A stretch of 5,799 nucleotides of DNA, from NCBI GenBank assembly GCA_003242355.1, contig QGUH01000290.1, positions 1 through 5,799 on the forward strand. The letters are read 5' to 3'. Below the pieces are notes generated by a model. It saw nothing but the letters and a program-made list of their open reading frames with translations, had not been told where the DNA came from and did no database searches. Position 1 is the first letter of the stretch; every line of letters starts with the position of its first letter. The stretch is from Pseudomonadota bacterium. GTDB taxonomy: Bacteria; Myxococcota_A; Polyangia; Polyangiales; Polyangiaceae. The position numbers were made by a program, and so were the translations under genes. Positions 1 through 5,799 of the stretch are shown here, one piece after another.

Positions 1-2
1 CG

Positions 3-239
3 CGGGGCCGGGCCCGCGCCCCCCGTGCCGATTTTCGCTACACCGGCCAGCCCGATCCCCGCAACGGCCACGCCATCCCCGAAGTGCGCCTCTACGAAAT
101 GCCCCAGGCCAGCGGCCGCGGCCCGAGCGAGCGCCCGAGCGACGCCCCACCCCATCGCTCCTCACGCCCGCCGTCCCAGCCCCGGCAGGGCGGAACCGGT
201 GGCCTGTTGAAGCGCATCTTCAAGAAGAAGGGCGAATAG
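3..239 (+). CDS. C-terminal fragment of an unrecognised protein with a basic tail (5' truncated by window edge)
   Basis: Reading from position 3, the frame is open to a TAG at 237-239 and gives 78 residues. Nearly every third codon position is G or C, which supports real coding. The fragment has a short ordered-looking piece (around residues 10-34, with Y-T-G-Q-P-D-P-R-N-G-H), then a Pro/Ser/Arg/Gly-rich disordered stretch, and ends in the strongly basic motif GLLKRIFKKKGE. Basic disordered tails of this kind occur on nucleic-acid-binding proteins such as some RNA helicases, and also on some membrane-associated proteins, but nothing here decides between them and I do not recognise the family. 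The start lies outside the window. It is convergent with the LRR lipoprotein gene, 85 bp away. Confidence 0.72.
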   Translation, partial: RGRARAPRADFRYTGQPDPRNGHAIPEVRLYEMPQASGRGPSERPSDAPPHRSSRPPSQPRQGGTGGLLKRIFKKKGE

Positions 240-324
240 CGGCGCTCGCGCTTTCCCGAACGCGACGCGTGCGCGACCGATTCGGAGCCCGGGCACGTGC
301 GTCCTTCCGGAACTGCCGCAGGGC

Positions 325-1761
325 TCAGATCGCGTTGCACTCGGGCTCATTGCAGAAGGTCTTCAGATCTCCGCTGACTTGCCAATCACGGGCGCACAGA
401 CGCGGGATGATCGTCTCGATCGAGTTGTCGTCGAGGAGATCCTCGCTGAGGCGGAGCTTGCGGCAGCCCTGGCCGAGCTCGGGCCAGGTCAAGAGGGGAC
501 CGAGATCGCTCACGTGCGTGCGGCTGATATCGAGCTCCACGACCTTCGACAGGCGCTGCAAGGGCGAAAGGAGCGCGACTTCGGTGTTCGAGAGATTGAG
601 GTTCGTGAGCTCTTCGAGCCCCGCGAGCGGGGTGAGATCGGAGACCGGATTGAGCCCCAGGTGAAGGACTCGGAGACTCCGGAGTCCGGCCAGCGGCGTG
701 AGATCCGAGACGGAGTTCTGTCGGAGGACGAGGTCCCGGAGGGCGACCAAGTGCTCGAGTCCGGCGACGTCGCGGAGCCCGTTGTCGCTCAGGTCGAGGC
801 GCCTCAGCTCGACGAGGCCCGACAGATCGCCCAGTGTCTCGATCGAGTTCCCGCCCGCATCGAGCGTGACCAGGCTCGGGAGCTCGATGGATGCGATGGA
901 CGTGATGCGGTTTTCGTGCACGGAGAGCCGCGACAGGCGCTCGAGGCCACCGAGGGGGCTCAGGTCATCGACCCGATTCATGGTGAGCGTCAGCGTCTCG
1001 AGCGCTTCGAGAGAGGCGAGCGCCGTGATGTCGACGACTCGATTGTTGGAAAGGTCGAGCTGTCGAAGGTTCTCGAGACCGGTGAGCCCCGAGAGCTCAC
1101 TGATGCGGTTGTCGCGCAGGTCGAGGTGCGTCAGGGCAGTGAGCTCACCGAGCCCGGTCAGGTCCTCGATGCCGTTGCCGACGAGGGACAGTTCGCGCAA
1201 TGAGCTCGCGAGCGCTCGGGCGCCCGAGGTCGCGGTCGTGAAATCGGGCGCAGCAGAACTGCCGATGGCGAGCGAGACGAGCTGAGAGAGCCCCGAAAGC
1301 GGGCTCAGGTCGCGAGCGGTGCTCGCGATGACGGTCAGACGTTGCAGGTTGGAGAGGCACTGAAAGCCTTCGAACGTCGTCAACCCATCGAGAATCTCGA
1401 GGTGGGTGATGGCGTCGAGATCGTCTCGCGTCAGAAGAGCGGTGGGTTCTCGTCGGAGCGTGGCCGTGATCGCGCGCTTCAAGGCGGGGTTGACGAGCCC
1501 GTCGCAAATCTCTTCTTCCGCCTCGGCTCCCGTTTCGGGGTCGCCTTTGCCTATCCCGCCGGTGTTCGAACTCGGTGCGCCCCCCGAGCCCGCTGCCACG
1601 GAGACACTACCGCCTGAGCCGACTCCGCCGGATTGGGCTGGCATTTCTTCGTCCGAATTTCGCGAAGTCAGGCCACAGGCAACGAGGCACAGTCCCAGAA
1701 CGGCTGCTCGACGCGCTGTCGCTGACGCCGTTCGCCCGTGCATCCGATGCGACTTCAGCAT
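325..1761 (-). CDS. leucine-rich repeat lipoprotein, internalin/SDS22-like
   Basis: This 478-residue protein is probably an exported, lipid-anchored binding or adhesion protein. A twin-Arg-containing n-region, a short hydrophobic core and the lipobox L-V-A-C place the lipidated Cys at residue 29. A Gly/Ser/Ala-rich linker (about 43-80) follows. Residues ~85-138 match the helical N-terminal cap of bacterial internalin-type LRR proteins (N-P-x-L-K-x-x-I, then T-R-D-D-L-x-x-I-T-x-L). Residues ~139-428 hold about 13 repeats of the form LxxLxLxxNxIxDL. Eleven run in register from residue 188, all of 22 residues except one of 21. The tail (429-478) has four Cys (433, 456, 470, 475) and reads as a C-terminal cap. 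There is no catalytic motif; LRRs of this class bind protein ligands. ATG at 1759-1761 is used here, but Met7 (1741-1743) is an equally plausible start, as neither has a clear Shine-Dalgarno. It is divergent from the exported-protein operon. Confidence 0.9.
   Translation of the reverse strand: MLKSHRMHGRTASATARRAAVLGLCLVACGLTSRNSDEEMPAQSGGVGSGGSVSVAAGSGGAPSSNTGGIGKGDPETGAEAEEEICDGLVNPALKRAITATLRREPTALLTRDDLDAITHLEILDGLTTFEGFQCLSNLQRLTVIASTARDLSPLSGLSQLVSLAIGSSAAPDFTTATSGARALASSLRELSLVGNGIEDLTGLGELTALTHLDLRDNRISELSGLTGLENLRQLDLSNNRVVDITALASLEALETLTLTMNRVDDLSPLGGLERLSRLSVHENRITSIASIELPSLVTLDAGGNSIETLGDLSGLVELRRLDLSDNGLRDVAGLEHLVALRDLVLRQNSVSDLTPLAGLRSLRVLHLGLNPVSDLTPLAGLEELTNLNLSNTEVALLSPLQRLSKVVELDISRTHVSDLGPLLTWPELGQGCRKLRLSEDLLDDNSIETIIPRLCARDWQVSGDLKTFCNEPECNAI
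478..1347 (-). repeat. 66-bp-period tandem coding repeats (LRR array)
   Basis: This segment encodes LRR residues 139-428. The repeat period is 66 bp (22 codons), with one 63-bp unit and one unit enlarged by 15 bp near the N-terminal end. Some units remain similar at DNA level. Segments 616-648 and 682-713 are exactly 66 bp apart and nearly identical, encoding the duplicated core S-D-L-T-P-L-A-G-L. Segments 781-807 and 1108-1134 agree at 24 of 27 bases and are 327 bp apart, which equals four 66-bp units plus the one 63-bp unit. Confidence 0.85.
1678..1761 (-). other. type II (lipoprotein) signal peptide of the LRR protein
   Basis: Residues 1-28 hold basic residues (R10, R17, R18), a short hydrophobic core A-A-V-L-G-L-C-L-V-A, then Cys29. 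The -3 to +1 box is L-V-A-C, which fits the lipobox consensus. The residues after Cys are G-L-T-S rather than Asp at +2, so under the classical E. coli sorting rule it would go to the outer membrane; this rule is not reliable in myxobacteria. Confidence 0.8.
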
Positions 1762-2011
1762 GCGACGAAAAGCATGGACCGCAGAGGAAGTTCAGCCAAG
1801 CGAAATCCTAGTTCGATCGGAAGGTGGGGTGGGGTGAGGTCTTGGTAAGAATTTCAGTTCCGACACCGCATGATTGATTGCGCGGTGCTGCTCTGATAGC
1901 AGGTGCTTACAGGCATTTGGCGGGCGGAGAGGAAGCCCGTCGACTTGCTGACGCGGCGCCCCGAGGCGCTATGGGAAAGGTGCGTTCGTGGGCACCTACG
2001 GAGGAGAGGCA
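1762..2011. promoter_or_regulatory. divergent intergenic region, presumed promoters for both directions
   Basis: These 250 bp lie between the start of the minus-strand LRR gene and the start of the plus-strand operon, so both transcripts must begin here or nearby. No convincing gene is present. Two small dyads are visible: CTGCT-5 nt-AGCAG at 1888-1902, and GCGCC-4 nt-GGCGC at 1956-1969, about 40 bp before the operon start. A weak sigma-70-like pair (TTGATT at 1874-1879, ATAGCA at 1896-1901, 16-bp spacer) can be drawn but is close to chance. The inferred role comes from gene arrangement rather than a recognised promoter motif. Confidence 0.45.
2001..2009 (+). promoter_or_regulatory. Shine-Dalgarno site that fixes the start at 2012
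   Basis: A purine-rich GAGGAGAGG lies at 2001-2009, with AGGAG at 2002-2006 five bases before the ATG at 2012. This favours the ATG over the in-frame GTG at 1988, which would add eight residues in front of a normal signal peptide. Confidence 0.8.
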
Positions 2012-2080
2012 ATGAAGGCGGTGGTTTGCGGAGCGCTCGTCCTGAGCGCGGTATTCTTCTGGCAGTCCAAAGCTGGCGCC
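2012..2080 (+). other. Sec signal peptide of the beta-rich protein
   Basis: Residues 1-23 have one Lys at position 2, a hydrophobic run through F15-F16-W17, and the cleavage box A-G-A before Asp24-Cys25. Cys25 is preceded by Asp, so this is not a lipobox. Confidence 0.8.
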
Positions 2081-2836
2081 GACTGCTCGCGTCGGTATTT
2101 CGTCTTCGGAGAACAGGCGGTCGTGTTTGGCGACCGTGTGGAAATTGGGCGAGGGCCCGTGGCTGCCGGTCAAACGGCGGAGCTAGGGGTGAACACCCGA
2201 ATGCAGGGCGATCTCGCGGCCCCTGCAATCACGCTCCGCAACGACGCAGTGCTGAATGGCACCGCCTTCTCGGCAGGTCCGGTGAACCTGAGTCCCGGCG
2301 CCAAGATCCTGATTCGAACGCTACCGCTCGGTCCGGAGCACGACTGCGAGCCCCCCGGGGTGCCGACCATCACGCCGGGCACGGGCTCGGAGCTCATCGA
2401 CGAGCCCTTCGAGCTACCGCCCGGGCAGTACGGGAATCTCACGGTCGGCGTTGGGGCCACGCTAGCGGTGACGACGGGCGAATATCACTTCGAGTCGCTG
2501 ACGTTCGAGCCGGACACGCGTCTCGTCATCGTCTGGCAGGGCGGACCGGCGAGGCTGCTCGCGAACGGCTTCGTGATGTTCGGAGACCGCCACGAGCAGA
2601 TGGTGATCGGAGGTGGCGGGAAAGTGTCGGTGGGTGCGGAGATCGTGTCGCGGCAGACCACCCAGCTCCGCCTCGGAACGGACGCGACCATCCTCTCGCG
2701 CATCGTGGCGCCGTACGCCGAGGTCAACGTGCCGTCTCGAACGACCGTACGGGCACCGCTCTATGGCAAGGTCGTGCGCGTCGAGCCGGATTCCATCATC
2801 GGGAAGCCATACACCGCACCGACGGCGTGCGAGTGA
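2012..2836 (+). CDS. exported all-beta (beta-helix-like) protein of unknown function
   Basis: This is a 274-residue protein. Residues 1-23 form a Sec signal peptide (M-K-A, hydrophobic core, then A-G-A before D-C), so the mature protein starts near Asp24-Cys25 and is periplasmic or secreted. The rest has alternating short hydrophobic strands with Gly/Asn/Asp turns and little helix, as in stacked beta coils. Residues ~136-173 contain the pattern P-P-G-x-Y-G-N-L-T-V ... T-G-E-Y-H-F-x-S-L, and residues ~230-265 contain V-A-P-Y-A-E-V-N-V ... L-Y-G-K-V-V. These resemble polymer-forming or DUF7305-like beta-helical segments of myxobacterial surface and pilus-associated proteins; this resemblance is from memory and is tentative. 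There are three Cys in the mature chain (25, 112, 273), the last near the C-terminus. A Pro/Gly-rich insert with Cys112 (~103-128) separates two halves. The gene is 10 bp upstream of the M6 protease gene and is very likely co-transcribed, so it could be a partner, scaffold or substrate of that protease. No catalytic motif is seen. Confidence 0.85.
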   Translation: MKAVVCGALVLSAVFFWQSKAGADCSRRYFVFGEQAVVFGDRVEIGRGPVAAGQTAELGVNTRMQGDLAAPAITLRNDAVLNGTAFSAGPVNLSPGAKILIRTLPLGPEHDCEPPGVPTITPGTGSELIDEPFELPPGQYGNLTVGVGATLAVTTGEYHFESLTFEPDTRLVIVWQGGPARLLANGFVMFGDRHEQMVIGGGGKVSVGAEIVSRQTTQLRLGTDATILSRIVAPYAEVNVPSRTTVRAPLYGKVVRVEPDSIIGKPYTAPTACE

Positions 2837-2841
2837 GGAGG
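2836..2841 (+). promoter_or_regulatory. Shine-Dalgarno of the protease gene overlapping the upstream stop codon
   Basis: AGGAGG at 2836-2841 is a near-perfect ribosome binding site five bases before the ATG at 2847. Its first A is the last base of the TGA stop of the preceding gene, so ribosomes ending the first gene finish on the second gene's binding site. This supports translational coupling and fixes the protease start. Confidence 0.85.
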
Positions 2842-2846
2842 GCAGC

Positions 2847-2924
2847 ATGAAGGCGAGCAAGCGAGTTTGGCTGAGCATGCTCGGCGTGGGCGTCGGTTTG
2901 TCCGTCGCACCGGCTGCCGGCGCC
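2847..2924 (+). other. Sec signal peptide of the M6 protease
   Basis: Residues 1-26 have a basic n-region (K2, K5, R6), a hydrophobic core of L/G/V residues, and a cleavage box A-A-G-A before Glu27-Cys28. The Cys is preceded by Glu, so lipidation is not expected. Confidence 0.85.
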
Positions 2925-5799
2925 GAGTGCCCAGAAGGAGGTGGGGTCGAGCTGTCTGGCGACGAGCTGACCCTTACGATGAATGGCAGGCGACCCGGGA
3001 TGGATCAGCGCATTCTGGTGATACCCGTCGTCGACGGGACGTACCCCTACAATCCGGCCGCGCGGCAGTTTGCCGGGTCGGAATTCGCCGAGCAGCTCCA
3101 GATCATAAAAGACGAATACGCCGAAGTTGCCGAATATTGGCTCGAAGCGTCCTACCAGAACGTGAGGGTGGTAGGCGTCGTCCCGAGCTGCTTCTACCAA
3201 GTGGAAGGGCAGTTTCCGACGTTGGGAGAGGACGCTTTCAAGCGCGCTTGGTTGGAGGGCGCCGAGGCGAGCTACCTGTCTGGTATCGTGTTCACTTCTT
3301 TCACTTTGAACTACGTGAGCGATCCCGCCGAAGACGAGAAGGAGTTCACGTTCACGTCGGACGGCACTCCATTCGCCGATCCGGAGGCCCTCGTCGCTCA
3401 TCTCCGCAATCAGCTGGTCGAAGCCGACGTGGACGAGCTCGAAGTCGAGCTCGGAGAGGCAGAGACATTGTTCGGCTTCAAGTTGCTCTTTCAAATCGCC
3501 GAGAAGCGAACGTTCGCGGGGAGTCGGGTTACGATCAACAAGGAGATGAGCGACCGGAACAGCCGTCGGGCGCTCGGGCTCGTAGAACCCACGCTCGAAC
3601 AGACGATGGACGGTGAGGTCGTCGTGACGAGCGACGGCGCCGTGTTCCCCGGCGGCGCATACAATGGGATGGGAAAGACCCTGGTCTTCACCTTCACTGG
3701 GCCGGGTACCGCGTTCGACAGCTCCTATTGGGATTGGACCGGTGCGCAACCTTGCGGTGGTGGCTTGACGCCCTGCGAAACCTGGAACGACGCGGCGGGG
3801 CTCGGGGCGTTACTGCTCCCGAGGAGCGGGTTCGGTGGGACGATCGCGGGCGCGAGCGTCGGTGATTACGACGAGATCGCGTTCCATATCCCGGTGGACC
3901 CGGGTGAAGAGTTCACCACCTTCACCATCAACGAATCGCTCGAGCCTCTAGCGAATCCGCTAGAGGAAGCATTTCTTGCCCGCATCGGTCTCGTCAGGGC
4001 GAGACGCCAAGAGGGAACTGCGTCGGCCATCGACCTGCGGTTCGGGGCGCGCGCAGTCGCCCAGCAAGCTCTCGAGTCGTTCCTTGCGCAGGAGTTTACG
4101 GGGCCCGACCTGGGCTGCCTGCCGGCGGAGCTTGCGAACTCACCGGCGAATCTGAAGGAGGCCGCCGACGCCTTTCTCAAGGATTTTTCGGCCATCCACG
4201 TCTATTTGCTGAGCGCGGGCGATACTCAGCGCGACACGGCGTCGTATGGCGTGCTCTGCGCGGACGTGGACCTGGGTGGAATCACCGAGACGTATCGCGT
4301 GGTGAGCCCCGTGGCACTCGTCGAGGCCAACTCGGGAGTGGGCACCATTGCTCACGAGACCGGACACAACCTCGGGTTGCCGGACCTTTACGACAACTCC
4401 AATACGCTCTTGCCGGACGTACCGAGCGACTACCACCCGGATCTGACCTTCCCGGGTAGGTGGGACGTGATGGCGGATCACACGGGGCTCTCGCACCCGA
4501 GCGCGTTCACCAAGCAGTTCAAGCACGCCTGGCTCTACGAGGAAAACGCCATCAACAACGGCACGATCGCAACGGTGTTGCCGGGAAGCGGCGAACAGAC
4601 GTTCATCCTCACCCCCCTGGAGCGTCCGCGTGCCATCTACGATGACCTCTTGCCCGAGCAGGATCTCCCCGTCGTGAAAATGATCGTCCTGCCGTTCGGC
4701 AACGTCGCTTCGTCGAACACCAACGTTCCAGCACATTTCATCGCCATCGAGAACCGACAGAGGGGCGTGTTGTTTAGTCAGGACCTACCCTGGAACCAGA
4801 ACGGCGCACCCGGCTTCCCCAAAGGAGGCGTGCGCGTGACCGACAACATCGCCGATCTCTGGCTGAACGGCGCGTTCATCAAACCGATCGCCCGAAACCA
4901 CACCCACGACCTCGTCGCTGGCCCGCCCTACCCGGATGACGATGCCCCGACGATTCCCGCAGGTTCGGCGCTGAACACGCTCGCGACCTTTCCATCCTAT
5001 CCAGGGATCAGCGTCGAGAACATCGGGATGGTGGCCGGCCCGGGTCCCAATCCCGAGGAACAGCCACCGAGCTACATGGTGCGGGTCACGTACACGGCGA
5101 CGGAAACCGTCGATCTACGGATCAAGCCGTGGCTCGCACCGGAACAGTACGCAACCAACGCGATCTGGTTCGAGCCGGCCACGTCGGTGATGCCTCCCGA
5201 GAACCCAGTGATTCCCGATCAGAACTCGACCGACCCGAACGCCGTCGGAAACGTGAATCCTCCGGTGTGGCTGGCCGACTACACCGGAGAAGTTCCGCTG
5301 AACTGGATTCACGTTCTGGTCGAGAACGCGGGGACCTACGACGTCGAGAACGTGCGGGTGAAGGCGACGTTCAACTCGCCGGGTGGCGCGGGAGACGCGA
5401 GCGCCTGGAGACCTATCGTCCCGGAAGCCTTCTCCCAGCCGAAGTCGATCCCAGCGGGCGGCTCGGCGGTGTTCAGCATCCCTTGGAATCCCGACGACGA
5501 GCTCGCCGCAGACGGGCACACCTGCGTGGCGGTGGAAGTCGTCGACTGGACGGTGCCGGGGCTCGGCCACGTTGCGGACGTCAATCCGTTCAACAACGTC
5601 GCTCAGGAGAACATCCACTCGATGGTGATGAAGTCGGCGTCGCCGTGGCAGGACGTGCCGTTCCGCTTCGAGGTGCACAATGACTACAAACACGTCCTGA
5701 CCTTCGAGGTCGACGCAGTGAACATGTTCGCCGGGTACCGGCTCAAGAAGGAGCAGGCGCGGGCCGTCCTGGCACCCCACTCCTCGCGCGTGTTCGAAG
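2847..5799 (+). CDS. secreted M6 (immune inhibitor A-like) zinc metalloprotease with C-terminal CARDB-like domain, 3' truncated
   Basis: The frame is open from ATG 2847 to the window edge: 984 codons and no stop. Residues 1-26 are a Sec signal peptide ending A-G-A before E-C, so it acts outside the cytoplasm. Residues ~52-117 match the M6 N-terminal core (strand R-I-L-V-I-P-V-V-D, later E-Y-W-L-E-A-S-Y-Q-N-V-R-V). The zinc site is H503-E-T-G-H507-N-L-G510-L-P-D513-L-Y-D, a metzincin-like HExxHxxGxxD. His503 and His507 should bind zinc, Glu504 is the general base and Asp513 is a likely third ligand. W539-D-V-M542-A is the Met-turn, and I634-E-N-R-Q638 matches the conserved late strand of M6 catalytic domains. 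A segment of ~320 residues (about 120-440) separates the N-terminal core from the active-site strand and includes a beta-rich part (~252-357) with C303 and C310. Residues ~815-923 are CARDB-like, and a further beta domain runs off the edge. All expected catalytic residues are present, so an active peptidase degrading extracellular proteins is likely. The substrate is unknown. It is downstream of and coupled to the beta-rich protein gene. Confidence 0.93.
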   Translation, partial: MKASKRVWLSMLGVGVGLSVAPAAGAECPEGGGVELSGDELTLTMNGRRPGMDQRILVIPVVDGTYPYNPAARQFAGSEFAEQLQIIKDEYAEVAEYWLEASYQNVRVVGVVPSCFYQVEGQFPTLGEDAFKRAWLEGAEASYLSGIVFTSFTLNYVSDPAEDEKEFTFTSDGTPFADPEALVAHLRNQLVEADVDELEVELGEAETLFGFKLLFQIAEKRTFAGSRVTINKEMSDRNSRRALGLVEPTLEQTMDGEVVVTSDGAVFPGGAYNGMGKTLVFTFTGPGTAFDSSYWDWTGAQPCGGGLTPCETWNDAAGLGALLLPRSGFGGTIAGASVGDYDEIAFHIPVDPGEEFTTFTINESLEPLANPLEEAFLARIGLVRARRQEGTASAIDLRFGARAVAQQALESFLAQEFTGPDLGCLPAELANSPANLKEAADAFLKDFSAIHVYLLSAGDTQRDTASYGVLCADVDLGGITETYRVVSPVALVEANSGVGTIAHETGHNLGLPDLYDNSNTLLPDVPSDYHPDLTFPGRWDVMADHTGLSHPSAFTKQFKHAWLYEENAINNGTIATVLPGSGEQTFILTPLERPRAIYDDLLPEQDLPVVKMIVLPFGNVASSNTNVPAHFIAIENRQRGVLFSQDLPWNQNGAPGFPKGGVRVTDNIADLWLNGAFIKPIARNHTHDLVAGPPYPDDDAPTIPAGSALNTLATFPSYPGISVENIGMVAGPGPNPEEQPPSYMVRVTYTATETVDLRIKPWLAPEQYATNAIWFEPATSVMPPENPVIPDQNSTDPNAVGNVNPPVWLADYTGEVPLNWIHVLVENAGTYDVENVRVKATFNSPGGAGDASAWRPIVPEAFSQPKSIPAGGSAVFSIPWNPDDELAADGHTCVAVEVVDWTVPGLGHVADVNPFNNVAQENIHSMVMKSASPWQDVPFRFEVHNDYKHVLTFEVDAVNMFAGYRLKKEQARAVLAPHSSRVFE
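4353..4394 (+). other. zinc-binding active site HExxHxxGxPDxYD of the M6 protease
   Basis: Codons 503-516 read H-E-T-G-H-N-L-G-L-P-D-L-Y-D. This is the family signature of M6 peptidases: two zinc His, the catalytic Glu, the Gly turn and the Pro-Asp-x-Tyr-Asp extension. All residues are intact. Confidence 0.95.
4461..4475 (+). other. Met-turn of the M6 protease
   Basis: Codons 539-543 read W-D-V-M-A, 32 residues after the second zinc His. M6 peptidases have W-D-[IV]-M-[SA] at this place, and the Met sits under the zinc site in metzincin-like folds. Confidence 0.88.
5289..5615 (+). other. CARDB-like Ig-fold domain in the protease C-terminal region
   Basis: Residues ~815-923 show the pattern of CARDB/APHP-type extracellular beta-sandwiches. 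A strand W-I-H-V-L-V-E-N-A-G is followed by Y-D-V-E-N-V-R-V, an I-P-A-G-G-S turn before a V-F-S-I-P-W strand, an H-T-C-V-A strand, and a closing D-V-N-P-F-N-N-V-A-Q-E-N-I motif. Such modules serve as spacers or substrate/surface-binding domains beside proteases. The domain name is assigned from pattern memory. Confidence 0.7.

Noticed and set aside
246..265. A dyad TCGCG-10 nt-CGCGA in the convergent gap, considered as an intrinsic terminator.
   Set aside because: The stem has only five pairs, the loop is ten bases and no T-run follows on either strand.
379..1203. A 274-codon plus-strand open frame opposite the LRR gene, with repetitive Glu/Val/Arg-rich sequence.
   Set aside because: It is the antisense of the 66-bp repeats: the repeat period is a multiple of three, so a stop-free antisense frame persists across units. 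The minus-strand reading gives a lipobox, a cap and clean LRRs, so that strand is the real gene.
478..1347. Regular repeats considered as a CRISPR array or non-coding satellite.
   Set aside because: The period is 66 bp without conserved direct repeats and unique spacers, and the periodicity is fully explained by 22-residue leucine-rich repeats.
1988..2011. GTG at 1988 as the start of the beta-rich protein.
   Set aside because: It would put eight residues before a complete signal peptide, and it contains the strong Shine-Dalgarno that serves the ATG at 2012.
1903..2850. A 315-codon plus-strand open frame overlapping the beta-rich protein.
   Set aside because: It is very Arg-rich with no signal peptide and no domain pattern, as expected for an out-of-frame reading of GC-rich coding DNA. 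The overlapping frame from 2012 has a strong ribosome binding site and a signal peptide.
2796..3749. A 317-codon minus-strand open frame opposite the start of the protease gene.
   Set aside because: The plus strand here encodes a signal peptide and the conserved M6 N-terminal core, so the minus-strand frame is a shadow.
4140..4736. A 198-codon minus-strand open frame across the protease active site.
   Set aside because: It is antisense to the HExxH and Met-turn region, whose motifs establish the plus strand as coding.
5115..5780. A 221-codon minus-strand open frame with many Arg, Val and His residues.
   Set aside because: It is antisense to the CARDB-like part of the protease; the composition is typical of a GC-rich antisense reading and no domain pattern is visible.

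Overview
The window is GC-rich and has strong G/C preference at third codon positions. It also carries a Gly/Ser-rich lipoprotein linker, an internalin/SDS22-type LRR lipoprotein and a large secreted M6-type metalloprotease. Together these suggest a Gram-negative, predatory or saprophytic bacterium of myxobacterial type (Polyangia/Myxococcia). This taxonomic guess is inference from style and composition; there is no rRNA or other marker gene here.

Layout from left to right: (i) positions 3-239, the last 78 codons of a plus-strand gene whose body lies outside the window; its product is not recognised and it ends in a very basic tail. (ii) A short convergent gap at 240-324. (iii) Positions 325-1761, minus strand: a 478-residue predicted lipoprotein with a low-complexity linker, an alpha-helical LRR cap, about 13 leucine-rich repeats mostly of exactly 22 residues, and a Cys-containing C-terminal cap. 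(iv) A 250-bp divergent intergenic region at 1762-2011 with two small dyads and no convincing promoter. (v) Positions 2012-2836, plus strand: a 274-residue exported protein that looks all-beta, probably with beta-helix-like coils. (vi) Positions 2847-5799, plus strand: a very large exported M6 (immune inhibitor A-like) zinc metalloprotease, still open at the right edge after 984 codons.

Genes (v) and (vi) form a tight two-gene unit. They are 10 bp apart, each has a good Shine-Dalgarno sequence, and the second SD begins on the last base of the first gene's stop codon. Both proteins carry Sec-type signal peptides with the same Ala-Gly-Ala cleavage box followed by an acidic residue and Cys. The simplest reading is a co-expressed secreted pair, protease plus beta-rich partner, transcribed away from a surface LRR lipoprotein. 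Whether the LRR protein belongs functionally with the pair is unknown. The most distinctive content is the protease, with its ~320-residue segment between the N-terminal M6 strand/helix and the active-site strand plus C-terminal CARDB-like Ig domains, and the uncharacterised protein encoded directly before it.
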